Assembly: GCA_963650915.1 (NCBI GenBank)
Contig: CAVJMJ010000007.1
Location: forward strand, 21,001-85,000
Length of the DNA stretch: 64,000 bases
DNA from: UBA4636 sp963650915
GTDB lineage: Bacteria; Bacillota; Clostridia; Christensenellales; Borkfalkiaceae
Direction of reading: 5' to 3'
Within the stretch, counting starts at the first letter, position 1, and each line of letters starts with the position of its first letter. The position numbers and the translations under genes were made by a program. Shown piece after piece: positions 25,440 to 33,837 of the stretch. The notes below the pieces were generated by a model. It was given only the letters and a program-made list of their open reading frames with translations. It was not told the origin of the DNA and made no database searches.

Positions 25440-26048
25440 ATGGCAAAACTTTATTTTAAATACGGCGCCATGGGGTGTTCCAAAACGGCGCAGGCACTTA
25501 TTACCAAATTTAATTACGAAGAACGCGACATGAAGGTTTTTTTATTGAAACCGTCGATAGACACGCGTGACGGCGAATCAGTCGTTACTTCGAGAATAGG
25601 CTTGACAAAACCTTGTTTTTCCCTTCAACCAAGCGAAAACGTTTACGAAATTTATAAAAACGAATATTCCGACTGCAAGGTGGTTATCGTCGACGAATGT
25701 CAGTTTTTAACCCCGGAGCAAGTCGACCAACTCGACGATATAGTTATCGATTTTGACGTTCCCGTGCTTTGCTTCGGGCTTGCTACCGACTTTGCAACCC
25801 ACCTTTTTCCGGGGAGCAGAAGGCTTTTTGAAATTGCCGAATCCATATCGGAAATAAAATCGGTTTGCAAATGCGGTTCAAAAGCCACGGTAAACGCTCG
25901 CTTCGACGATAACGGCAACATCGTTACCGAAGGCGCGCAAATTTGCCTCGGCGGTAACGACAGATACGTTGCAATGTGCAGGCGTTGCTATCTTAAAAAA
26001 ATCAAAGAACAGAAAAAAGGTAAATTTGCCGACGAAAAATCCGACTGA
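25440..26048 (+). CDS. tdk: Thymidine kinase (type II)
   Basis: Phosphorylates thymidine to dTMP, the salvage branch that competes with Pdp. The P-loop is GAMGCSKT (residues 8-15), the substrate site VVIVDECQFL (Walker B-like), and the C-terminal zinc ribbon CKCG...CRRCYL. I chose ATG 25440 because MAKLYFKYGAMG is the family N-terminus; the open frame extends 15 codons upstream without a ribosome site. It is followed within 16 bp by ppa, and the two are probably co-transcribed. Confidence 0.95.
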   Translation: MAKLYFKYGAMGCSKTAQALITKFNYEERDMKVFLLKPSIDTRDGESVVTSRIGLTKPCFSLQPSENVYEIYKNEYSDCKVVIVDECQFLTPEQVDQLDDIVIDFDVPVLCFGLATDFATHLFPGSRRLFEIAESISEIKSVCKCGSKATVNARFDDNGNIVTEGAQICLGGNDRYVAMCRRCYLKKIKEQKKGKFADEKSD

Positions 26049-26063
26049 CGACAGGAGTTATCT

Positions 26064-26594
26064 ATGAATATCTGGCACGATATCCGAAAAGAAAGAATTA
26101 CGCCCGAAAAATTCGAGGCACTTATTGAAATCCCTAAGGGAAGCAAAGCAAAATACGAACTGGATAAAGAAACCGGAAGACTCAGACTCGATAGATTTTT
26201 ATATACTTCGACGGTGTATCCCGCAAACTACGGGTTTATTCCGAGGACGCTTGCCGAGGATATGGATCCGTTGGACGTTTTGGTTTTGTGCAGTGACGCT
26301 ATTTATCCCATGACGATAATAACTTGCAAACCGATAGGCGTTATAAGAATGTACGACAATAACGAACTCGACGAAAAAGTCATCGCCGTTGCCTTGGGCG
26401 ATCCGAGTTATAAAGATTACGACGATATCGACATGCTTCCGAAGCACATTTTTGAAGAAATGATGCACTTTTTCGAGGTTTACAAAACACTCGAGCATAA
26501 AATTACTTCCGTAAAAGAAATTTGCCATAAGGAAGTAGCGATAGAAGTAATTCAAAAATGCATGGATATTTACGCTAAAAAATATAACAGATAA
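26064..26594 (+). CDS. ppa: Inorganic pyrophosphatase, family I
   Basis: Hydrolyses pyrophosphate to phosphate and so pulls nucleotide-forming reactions forward. It has IEIPKGSKAKYELDKETG (substrate Lys and Glu), YPANYGFIPRT, and the signature EDMDPLDVLVL carrying the metal-binding Asp residues. The 176-residue length is typical. It has a GACAGGAG ribosome site and is the last gene of the salvage run; a dispersed-element hairpin follows as its likely terminator. Confidence 0.96.
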   Translation: MNIWHDIRKERITPEKFEALIEIPKGSKAKYELDKETGRLRLDRFLYTSTVYPANYGFIPRTLAEDMDPLDVLVLCSDAIYPMTIITCKPIGVIRMYDNNELDEKVIAVALGDPSYKDYDDIDMLPKHIFEEMMHFFEVYKTLEHKITSVKEICHKEVAIEVIQKCMDIYAKKYNR

Positions 26595-26618
26595 TTTAAT
26601 TAAAATAATTTAATTAAA

Positions 26619-26664
26619 AAAGCCCGCCTTTTAAGCCGTTAATCGGCTTATAGGCGGACTTTTT
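26619..26664 (+). terminator. Full-length hairpin form of the dispersed element, after ppa
   Basis: AAAGCCCGCC-TTTTAAGCCG / TTAAT / CGGCTTATAGGCGG-ACTTTTTA pairs along ~18 bp and ends in a T-run, so it can serve as the ppa terminator. It shows that the single elements elsewhere are half or whole arms of this palindrome. Confidence 0.75.
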
Positions 26665-26861
26665 ATATTTTTTATCATAACTTTAAGTTGTTTTTCGTAG
26701 TCTGAATACGTTTTATCGTAACCGAAATACGTTTTATCGTAGTTTAAGTGCGTTTTATCGTAACCATACGTTTTCAAACCGTAAAAGGCTCGGAAGGTTT
26801 AACTCAATCGTCCAAACATTGCCTTCAAGCCGTAAAAAGGCTTGAAAAACTTTACACCGTT

Positions 26862-26910
26862 AAAGTCCGCCTTTTAAGCCGTTAATCGGCTTATAGGCGG
26901 ACTTTTTATA
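26862..26910. terminator. Second full-length hairpin copy, downstream of fmdB
   Basis: Nearly identical to the hairpin at 26619-26664: AAAGTCCGCC-TTTTAAGCCG / TTAAT / CGGCTTATAGGCGG-ACTTT, 243 bp away in direct orientation. It has flanking A and T runs and could terminate the fmdB message on the minus strand. Between the two copies (26665-26861) lie repeated TACGTTTTATCGTA-like units and no gene. Confidence 0.75.
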
Positions 26911-26915
26911 TTTTT

Positions 26916-27113
26916 TTATTTGCAACCGCCGCAATTACGACAGTTGCCGGTGCAATTTGACGGCTTTTTGCCGAGGCTACCCGAAACGTTTCCGGAATAG
27001 TCTCTTTCCATTTTTGTTTTGCAGACGGGGCAAAAAACTTCCGTTTGGCAGTTTTTTACGAGTTCAGATACTTTTTTCCCGCAAGAGGGGCATTTATAAT
27101 CAAATAACGGCAT
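26916..27113 (-). CDS. FmdB-family zinc ribbon protein
   Basis: A 65-residue zinc ribbon with the FmdB-type start MPLFDYKCPSCG and a second knuckle FCPVCKTKMERDY. A Cys-rich tail (NCTGNCRNCGGC) could bind a second metal. FmdB proteins are putative regulators of unclear role. It lies 4 bp after the helicase stop and is co-transcribed with it. Confidence 0.88.
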   Translation of the reverse strand: MPLFDYKCPSCGKKVSELVKNCQTEVFCPVCKTKMERDYSGNVSGSLGKKPSNCTGNCRNCGGCK

Positions 27114-27117
27114 ACCG

Positions 27118-28962
27118 TTAACTCCTTAAAAAATCTATTGCTTGGGTTTTTGACGGAAATTTTTTAAAATAGCATTTTGCGCCCTCTCTTCCGTCAAGTT
27201 GGTTTATAAGATCCGCCGCGACCTCCCAATTGTCGGTAATTACGAGCCTCGTTTTATGTTTTACGGCGTAAAATCTATCTCGGTACTTGGTAACGAACAT
27301 GGTTTCTATTCTCAATTTTTGTCTTTCGGCTTTTTCTTTTTGCTCGGCAAGTTGTCTTCCCTCGGCTATTTTGCGAAGTCTTAAAAGTTCGTTTTTATCG
27401 GTATTTTTAATCTTTAACGCATTGATGATTTGTGAGCAATCGCCTTTACTCAAACCGTATTTGGAAAGTTCCTCGAATTCCTCTTTGCTTATTTTTGCCT
27501 TTACGAAGTTCAACTGTTTTTCGGTTGCGGGGGCTTTTTGCCAAGAATAATAACTCGTTAAATCCCACAGCGGACGTTCGTCGTTACGGCAAGCGTTAAA
27601 ATAATCGTAGGCTTCCTTTAAGGCTTTTTGAAGGGTCGTTTCCTTTCCCTCGGAGTAGACGAATTTTTGTTTGTCTTCGTCGTAAAGGTAATACATAACC
27701 TTTGTTTTCCCCAGTTCGTTCATTGCCTTAACGCCGATTCTGTCGCCGTTTGAAAATTGGTATACGAGGTCGCCGTTCGGCTTTTTCGTCCAGTTCACGT
27801 TAAAGGCGTCGACGCCTTCGCTTTGGGCAAAAAGTTTAACCGCATGGACGTTCATTACCCAGTTTTCGGGACAGTCCGCCTTGTCGTCGACCACCCATTT
27901 AAGGTCGGTAAGCATTCCTTCCACGTCGTAAATCTTCGACCGAGGAATCTCCGTCATGTCAAGCCCTAAAAGGGAGGGAGCGGTACAGATATCGAGGTCG
28001 TCCGTAACGCCTACGAGGTCTATAAGGTTTAAATAGCGTTTATTTTCGGCTTTCCTAAGTCCTCTTCCGACCATCTGCGCATACAGGCTTTGGTTTTTCG
28101 TCGGGCGGGCGATTATTATGGTTTCTATAAGGGGCATGTCCGTGCCTTCGGTAAAAATCATGCAGTTTACGAGACAGGGGATTTTCCTTGCGGAAAAATC
28201 GGCAATGATTTTTTCGCGGTTTTTGGTTTTTTGAGAAACGGCAACCGCCCCGGGTATTTTTGCCGCAATGTTTTCGGCGTGGCTTACCGAAGAAGCAAAT
28301 ATTAAGGTTTGTCCGCGTGCGTATTTTTCGTAAACTTCGGCAATCTCGGCGTTTATTATATCTCTGTCGACGGCGTCGGACAAAGAGTTAACCTGAAAAT
28401 CGCCCATGTGCAATTTTACCGAATTAAGCTTCCAAGAAACTTTTGCCCTTAAACATCTTACGTTGGAAAGGTAATCGTTTTTAATGCCCCATAATAAGTT
28501 TCTTTCAAAAATTATGCTTTGAAAAACGTCGTCGAGCCTGACTTTATCACCGCGGTTCGGCGTTGCGGTAAACCCGAGGTGTAGCCTCGGCTTAAAGTAG
28601 GCGTAAACCTCTTTATAACTTTTCGCCGCGGCGTGGTGGGCTTCGTCGGTAATTATGGTGTCGAATTCGTCGGGCTTAAAACTATCAAGCCGTCGTATAA
28701 GGGACTGAACGGAAGCCGAAACGACTTCTTCCCCGTGAGAACGATTCATGCCTTGTTCTATTCCGCAAGGGCAGTCGTAATATTTTACGGGCTGACGCAC
28801 GAGTTCCTCTCGGTGAGAAATTATAAGCACACGCCCACGTCTTCGTATTTTCGAAAAGACCACGGTTTTTCCTAATCCCGTAGCCATCGAAACGAGATAC
28901 GAACCTTTCTCCAGTCCGTTTATGATGTCGACGCATTCTCTTTGGTAATCTCTTAATTCCAT
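27118..28962 (-). CDS. Superfamily II DEAD/DEAH-box helicase
   Basis: This 614-residue helicase starts MELRDYQRECVD (Q-motif-like), then Walker A MATGLGKTVVFS, DEAH box ITDEAHHAAAKS, motif III LGFTATPNRGD, and in the C-terminal RecA domain TEGTDMPLIETIIIARPTKN and QMVGRGLRKA (motif VI). A further ~230-residue C-terminal region has a charged helical part and no recognised domain. This is the type III restriction subunit/RadD-like group. I chose the ATG at 28962 because the Q-motif begins there; the frame is open 15 codons further. No restriction or methylase gene is adjacent. Confidence 0.88.
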   Translation of the reverse strand: MELRDYQRECVDIINGLEKGSYLVSMATGLGKTVVFSKIRRRGRVLIISHREELVRQPVKYYDCPCGIEQGMNRSHGEEVVSASVQSLIRRLDSFKPDEFDTIITDEAHHAAAKSYKEVYAYFKPRLHLGFTATPNRGDKVRLDDVFQSIIFERNLLWGIKNDYLSNVRCLRAKVSWKLNSVKLHMGDFQVNSLSDAVDRDIINAEIAEVYEKYARGQTLIFASSVSHAENIAAKIPGAVAVSQKTKNREKIIADFSARKIPCLVNCMIFTEGTDMPLIETIIIARPTKNQSLYAQMVGRGLRKAENKRYLNLIDLVGVTDDLDICTAPSLLGLDMTEIPRSKIYDVEGMLTDLKWVVDDKADCPENWVMNVHAVKLFAQSEGVDAFNVNWTKKPNGDLVYQFSNGDRIGVKAMNELGKTKVMYYLYDEDKQKFVYSEGKETTLQKALKEAYDYFNACRNDERPLWDLTSYYSWQKAPATEKQLNFVKAKISKEEFEELSKYGLSKGDCSQIINALKIKNTDKNELLRLRKIAEGRQLAEQKEKAERQKLRIETMFVTKYRDRFYAVKHKTRLVITDNWEVAADLINQLDGREGAKCYFKKFPSKTQAIDFLRS

Positions 28963-28997
28963 AATTTTCCCGTAGCTTTTATATTTTTTTCGCTTTA

Positions 28998-29026
28998 ATT
29001 TTAGCACTTATGTAAAAAAAGGTCAA
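28998..29026 (-). promoter_or_regulatory. Sigma-A promoter of the helicase-fmdB operon
   Basis: On the minus strand, TTGACC (29026-29021), 17 bp, TAAAAT (29003-28998). The leader would be ~30 nt. Confidence 0.75.
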
Positions 29027-29326
29027 CGAATATATAAAAACATCGTAAAATAGGCAAAAAAGTCGGCGAATATAATAACGATCCGATAAACGGAAATTTT
29101 ATAATCATATACACATTGCATATGATTGTGATTCGTAAGAGTTAATCGTTTTACACATATTTTTAACGGGCGGAAAAATGGCGTCTTTAACTCTTTCGTT
29201 TTTTTGCGCATAAAAACGTGAAATCTATCTCTGCACGGAAAGCGGTTATTCCTAACGTATTTACTCTTGATTTTTTTTGTCAAAATATGTTACGATAAAA
29301 TAAAAAATATAAGAGGGTTACAACAA

Positions 29327-30172
29327 ATGAAAAGTAAAGAAATTACCGTATCGGATCAGGAAATACATATCAATAAAGACGACTATTTTTCTTTAACCGA
29401 TATTGCGAAATATAAAAATGCCGAAGATCCGAGATTGGTTATACAAAATTGGATGCGCCGAATCGATACGATTCAATATATGGGCTTGTAGGAACAACTC
29501 AACAACCCGAATTTTAACCGTGTCGAATTCGATACGTTTAGAAGCGAAGCCGGTCATAATTACTTTACGATGACGCCTAAAAAATGGATAGACGGCGTAA
29601 ACGCAATCGGCATTGTTTCAAAAGCGGGAAAATATAACGGAGGAACGTACGCGCACAAAGATATTGCCCTGCAATTTGCATCGTGGATTTCGCCCGAAAT
29701 CAATTTATATATTATCAAATTATATATTATCAAAGAATTCCAAAGACTGAAGGCGGACGAGCAAAAACAACTCGGCTGGACGGTAAAACGCGAGCTTGCC
29801 AAGATAAATTACCATATTCATACCGACGCTATTAAGGATAATATCGTTATTCCGCTTGAAATTTCAAAATAGCAAGAGGCTTTCGTTTATGCAAACGAAG
29901 CCGACGTTTTGAACGTTGCTTTATTCGGCATGACCGAACGTGAATGGAGGGATAAAAACCCAGATAAAAAAGGTAATATCCGCGACTATGCAGATGTATC
30001 GCAACTCGTATGTCTTTCTAACCTCGAAAACTTAAACGCCTATTTGATAGAAGGCGGATTAAGCCAACACGAAAGACTTATAAAACTCAATAAAGCGGCG
30101 ATACGTCAAATGAAGGTTTTGGCGGAAGAAACGACTAAACTATCCGATGACTTTGACGAACGTAATATATAA
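29327..30172 (+). pseudogene. KilA-N domain gene broken by two in-frame amber codons
   Basis: One frame reads through a KilA-N DNA-binding protein of phage type: N-terminal FSLTDIAKYKN, central NNPNFNRVEFD...GHNYFTMTPKKWIDGVNAIGI, HKDIALQFASWISPEINLYII, and C-terminal NEADVLNVALFGMTEREWRD. TAG codons interrupt it at 29489-29491 (where relatives usually have Trp) and 29870-29872. A 15 bp tandem duplication (YIIKL repeated, about 29703-29732) also looks like decay. The final stop is TAA. Other genes here (the ATPase at 6903, mgsA) end in TAG, so amber is a normal stop and this is best read as a pseudogene, probably of prophage origin. Confidence 0.82.
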
Positions 30173-30183
30173 CGGGCGTAAGA

Positions 30184-30350
30184 TGAAATTTGAAGGTGTT
30201 ATTTCGGACAAAAAAGAGTATAATTACGACGATACGATTACGATAAAATAATTACGGCGAAGTTACGGCGTGATTAGGCGAAGATAATCTTGCCGAGAAA
30301 GAAGCAAAAAAGATTTTCGGCGAGGGGTTTACGGCGATAACCGTCCTATA
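30184..30350 (+). other. Possible gene remnant between the KilA-N pseudogene and nrdG
   Basis: A short frame MKFEGVISDKKEYNYDDTI ends after 22 codons, and a second stretch (GEDNLAEKEAKKIFGEGF, about 30276-30350) follows. They read like pieces of a lost small protein, but no family is recognised. This could equally be random sequence. Confidence 0.25.
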
Positions 30351-30430
30351 AAGAAAAACAAATAAAATTTTCGCTACCGTTTTTACTACATAATCTCTTG
30401 CAAAAGAAAATTTATTGTGCTAACATAGTA

Positions 30431-30458
30431 GGTACCCTTTTTAAGGATACCTTTTTTT
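30431..30458 (+). terminator. Hairpin with T-run just before the nrdG ribosome site
   Basis: GGTACCCTT pairs with AAGGATACC (one mismatch), followed by seven T residues. GGAG of nrdG comes at once after it. It may end the KilA-N transcript or attenuate nrdG. Confidence 0.6.
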
Positions 30459-30471
30459 ATGGAGTGAGAAC

Positions 30472-31167
30472 ATGATAATAAAGGGCTTGCAAAAATTAAC
30501 TTTACTCGATTATCCCGGGAAATGCGCTTGCACCGTATTTACTTTCGGGTGTAATTTGCGTTGCCCGTTTTGTCATAACTCGTCGCTCGTTATAAAAAGA
30601 GAGGGTGACGACGGCGTTATATCGGAGGACGAGTTTTTTAAATTCCTCGACGGAAGAAAGGGACTAATCGACGGCGTTGCCATAACGGGAGGGGAGCCTT
30701 TGCTTCAACCCGATATACGCGACTTTATTATTAAAATAAAGAAGAAGGGCTTTTCGGTAAAACTCGACACCAACGGCACGAGCCCCGAAAAATTAAAGGA
30801 ACTTATCGACGAAAACTTGCTCGATTACGTTGCGATGGATATAAAAAACAGTTTTAAAAAATATCCCGAAACTGTCGGAATCCCCGACTTTGACGTAACG
30901 CCAGTAAAAAAGTCTATCGAAATTTTACTTGACGGTAAAGTCGACTACGAATTCAGAACCACCGTTTGCAAAGAACTTTTTTCTATTGACGATTTTGACG
31001 AAATAGCATCCGTTATAAAGGGTGCGAAAAGCTATTTTTTGCAAGCTTATATAGATTCCGGCGATATTTTAAACGGCACTTTTACCGCTCCCGAAAAAGA
31101 CGATTTGAATACTTATGCAAACCGCCTCAGAGAAAGGTTAGATAATGTGGAAACGAGGGGAATATAA
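30472..31167 (+). CDS. nrdG: Anaerobic ribonucleoside-triphosphate reductase activating protein (radical SAM)
   Basis: Uses S-adenosylmethionine and a [4Fe-4S] cluster to install the glycyl radical on NrdD. The cluster motif is CNLRCPFCH (CxxxCxxC; Cys about residues 26, 30 and 33), with GGEPLLQ as the SAM-binding loop. The LLDYPGKCACTVFTFGCNLRC start is typical of the NrdG type II group. The 231-residue length fits. ATG follows GGAGTGAG. nrdD lies 300 bp downstream behind its own promoter and NrdR sites. Confidence 0.93.
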   Translation: MIIKGLQKLTLLDYPGKCACTVFTFGCNLRCPFCHNSSLVIKREGDDGVISEDEFFKFLDGRKGLIDGVAITGGEPLLQPDIRDFIIKIKKKGFSVKLDTNGTSPEKLKELIDENLLDYVAMDIKNSFKKYPETVGIPDFDVTPVKKSIEILLDGKVDYEFRTTVCKELFSIDDFDEIASVIKGAKSYFLQAYIDSGDILNGTFTAPEKDDLNTYANRLRERLDNVETRGI

Positions 31168-31224
31168 ACTGCAAAAACCGCCCCGATTTCGCATATAAAA
31201 CGAATAATTCGGAAAAAGCAAAAA

Positions 31225-31270
31225 GCACAATATATTGTGTTTTTTCTTTTTTTATACCACAAAATGTAGT
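31225..31270 (+). promoter_or_regulatory. Pair of NrdR boxes upstream of nrdD
   Basis: GCACAATATATTGTGT (31225-31240) matches the NrdR palindrome (acaCwATATwGtgt type) almost perfectly. TACCACAAAATGTAGT (31255-31270) is a weaker second box. Their centres are 30 bp apart, about three helical turns, as expected for cooperative NrdR binding. No nrdR gene is in the window. Confidence 0.8.
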
Positions 31271-31313
31271 AAAAATTTTTTCGTGAACATTTAAAAAATA
31301 CGCCTATATTTCT

Positions 31314-31342
31314 TTGACAGAACCCACTCTTTGTGATAGTAT
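31314..31342 (+). promoter_or_regulatory. Sigma-A promoter of nrdD
   Basis: TTGACA (31314-31319), 17 bp, TAGTAT (31337-31342), with the NrdR boxes just upstream and a leader of ~120 nt. Confidence 0.7.
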
Positions 31343-31467
31343 ATAAAAGCACCTTTTCGTAGCGCCTTATTTGCGGGGTATTTTACCGTTTTCAATCACA
31401 CGTATTTATTTTTTGCGTACGAAAAGGTCGTGAAATTTCGTACCTAAAAAGAATAAGGAGTTGTTTT

Positions 31468-33837
31468 ATGTACACGGTAGTAAAAAGAGACGGAAAACAA
31501 GTTGATTTTGACATTTCAAAGATCACTTCGGCTATACAGAAAGCCTTCGAGGCTGTAGGGAAGGATTATCACCCCGGCGTGATAGATTTGCTTGCGTTAA
31601 ACGTTACCTCGGACTTTTCAAGTAAAATCAAGAACGGCAAAATCGCCGTCGAAGACATTCAGGACAGCGTAGAATCCGTTCTTATAAAAGCGGGCTACGG
31701 CGACGTTGCAAAGTCTTATATACTTTACCGTAAACAACGCGAAAAGATTCGTAACATGAAGGCTACCATGCTTGACTATAAAGCGATAGTCGACGGGTAT
31801 TTAAACGTTGCCGACTGGAGAGTAAAGGAAAACTCGACGGTAACCTATTCGGTAGGCGGTTTGATTTTATCCAACTCGGGCGCGATAACGGCAAACTATT
31901 GGCTTTCGGAAATTTACGATCAGGAAATCGCCGACGCACACAGAAACGCAGATATTCACATTCACGATTTGTCAATGCTTACGGGATATTGTGCGGGCTG
32001 GTCGCTTCGTCAGCTTATAAAGGAAGGTTTAGGCGGGGTAACGGGTAAAATCACCTCTTCGCCGGCAAGCCACCTTGCAACCCTTTGCAATCAGATGGTC
32101 AACTTTTTGGGCATCATGCAAAACGAATGGGCGGGCGCACAAGCGTTTTCGTCTTTCGACACCTATCTCGCTCCCTTCGTAAAAGTCGATAATTTAAGTT
32201 ATCGCGAAGTAAAAAAGGCAATCGAATCTTTCATTTACGGCGTAAACACTCCCAGCCGTTGGGGTACGCAGGCTCCTTTTTCCAACGTAACGCTCGATTG
32301 GGTGGTTCCCAACGATTTAGCCGAACTTAACGCAATCGTCGGCGGAAAGGAAATGGATTTTAAATATAAAGATTGCAAAAAAGAAATGGATATGGTAAAC
32401 AAAGCCTTTATCGAAGTCATGATAGAAGGCGACGCCAACGGCAGAGGGTTCCAGTATCCCATTCCTACCTATTCCATAACCCGTGATTTCGATTGGTCGG
32501 AAACGGAAAACAATAAACTTCTGTTCGAAATGGCGGCAAAATACGGTACTCCTTATTTTTCAAACTACATAAACAGCGACATGCAACCGAGCGACGTAAG
32601 GTCGATGTGTTGCAGATTGCGTCTCGATTTAAGAGAACTTCGTAAAAAATCGGGCGGATTTTTCGGTAGCGGTGAAAACACCGGCTCTATCGGCGTCGTA
32701 ACGATTAATATGCCGAGAATCGCTTATTTGTCCGATTCCGAAGAAGAATTTTACAAACGCCTCGATAAGCTTATGGATCTTTCGGCAAGGTCTTTAAAGA
32801 CCAAACGCACGGTTATAACCAAACTTATGGACGCAGGTTTATATCCTTACACGAAGCGTTACCTCGGCACTTTCAACAACCACTTCTCCACCATAGGTTT
32901 AGTCGGCATGAACGAAGCCTGCCTTAACGCAAAATGGATAGGCAAAGATTTGACCGACGAACGCGCTCAAAAGTTTACCAAGGAAGTTTTAACCCACATG
33001 CGCGAAAAACTTTCCGACTATCAGGAGGCTTACGGCGACCTTTACAATTTGGAGGCTACACCCGCCGAATCGACTTCTTATCGTCTTGCAAAACACGATA
33101 AAAAGCGTTATCCCGACATTATTACCGCAAACGAAAACGGCACGCCTTATTACACCAACAGTTCACATCTTCCCGTAGGGTATACCGACGATATCTTTTC
33201 GGCTTTGAAAATTCAGGACGAATTACAGACTTTGTATACTTCGGGGACGGTATTCCACGCCTTTTTGGGTGAAAAATTGCCCGATTGGAAGGCGGCGGCT
33301 ACCTTGGTAAGAAAGATTGCCGAAAACCATAAACTGCCTTATTACACACTGTCACCGACTTATTCGGTATGTAAAAATCACGGATATCTTACCGGCGAAC
33401 ATTTTACCTGCCCCGTATGCGGAGAAAAAACCGAAGTGTATTCGCGTATTACAGGTTACTATCGTCCCGTTCAAAACTGGAACGACGGGAAATCTCAGGA
33501 ATACAAAGACAGAAAAGTTTACGTTATCTCCGATGAAATTAAAAATGGCGAAGGCTTTAACTCTTGCAAATCCGAAAAGCAAGCCGAAGATGTTGAGGCA
33601 AAAGTCGGCGAATACGTTTTATGTGCCACGAAAACTTGCCCCAAATGCGCCATGGTTCAGATGATTATGGATAAAAAAGGGGTAAAATATTCCAAAAAAT
33701 ACTTTGAAGAAGATGAAAAATTCTTCCGCGATAACGGAATAACCGAAGCGCCTACCTTGCTCGTTTATACGGGTGAAGGCGTTACGAAAATAGTTAATCC
33801 TTCAAACATTAAAAAATACATAGAGGAGGCAAAATAA
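31468..33837 (+). CDS. nrdD: Anaerobic ribonucleoside-triphosphate reductase (class III) with fused C-terminal redoxin domain
   Basis: Reduces ribonucleotides to deoxyribonucleotides in the absence of oxygen. An N-terminal ATP-cone (about residues 1-90, VVKRDGKQVDFDISKI) gives allosteric control. The barrel holds TGYCAGWSLRQL with a candidate active-site Cys. A zinc-ribbon CKNHG...CPVCG precedes the glycyl-radical loop SRITGYYRP (Gly about 663) and WNDGKSQEY. After it, about residues 718-789 form a redoxin-like domain with CPKC (724-727), a beta-strand APTLLVY and a final helix. This suggests an internal thiol reductant. AAGGAG precedes the ATG. The stop overlaps the reductase gene (TAATGA). 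Confidence 0.93.
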   Translation: MYTVVKRDGKQVDFDISKITSAIQKAFEAVGKDYHPGVIDLLALNVTSDFSSKIKNGKIAVEDIQDSVESVLIKAGYGDVAKSYILYRKQREKIRNMKATMLDYKAIVDGYLNVADWRVKENSTVTYSVGGLILSNSGAITANYWLSEIYDQEIADAHRNADIHIHDLSMLTGYCAGWSLRQLIKEGLGGVTGKITSSPASHLATLCNQMVNFLGIMQNEWAGAQAFSSFDTYLAPFVKVDNLSYREVKKAIESFIYGVNTPSRWGTQAPFSNVTLDWVVPNDLAELNAIVGGKEMDFKYKDCKKEMDMVNKAFIEVMIEGDANGRGFQYPIPTYSITRDFDWSETENNKLLFEMAAKYGTPYFSNYINSDMQPSDVRSMCCRLRLDLRELRKKSGGFFGSGENTGSIGVVTINMPRIAYLSDSEEEFYKRLDKLMDLSARSLKTKRTVITKLMDAGLYPYTKRYLGTFNNHFSTIGLVGMNEACLNAKWIGKDLTDERAQKFTKEVLTHMREKLSDYQEAYGDLYNLEATPAESTSYRLAKHDKKRYPDIITANENGTPYYTNSSHLPVGYTDDIFSALKIQDELQTLYTSGTVFHAFLGEKLPDWKAAATLVRKIAENHKLPYYTLSPTYSVCKNHGYLTGEHFTCPVCGEKTEVYSRITGYYRPVQNWNDGKSQEYKDRKVYVISDEIKNGEGFNSCKSEKQAEDVEAKVGEYVLCATKTCPKCAMVQMIMDKKGVKYSKKYFEEDEKFFRDNGITEAPTLLVYTGEGVTKIVNPSNIKKYIEEAK

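Noticed and set aside
29327..30172. Reassigned amber codon as the genome's code
   Set aside because: The genes at 6903-8000 and 10442-10804 end normally at TAG, so TAG is a working stop in this genome.
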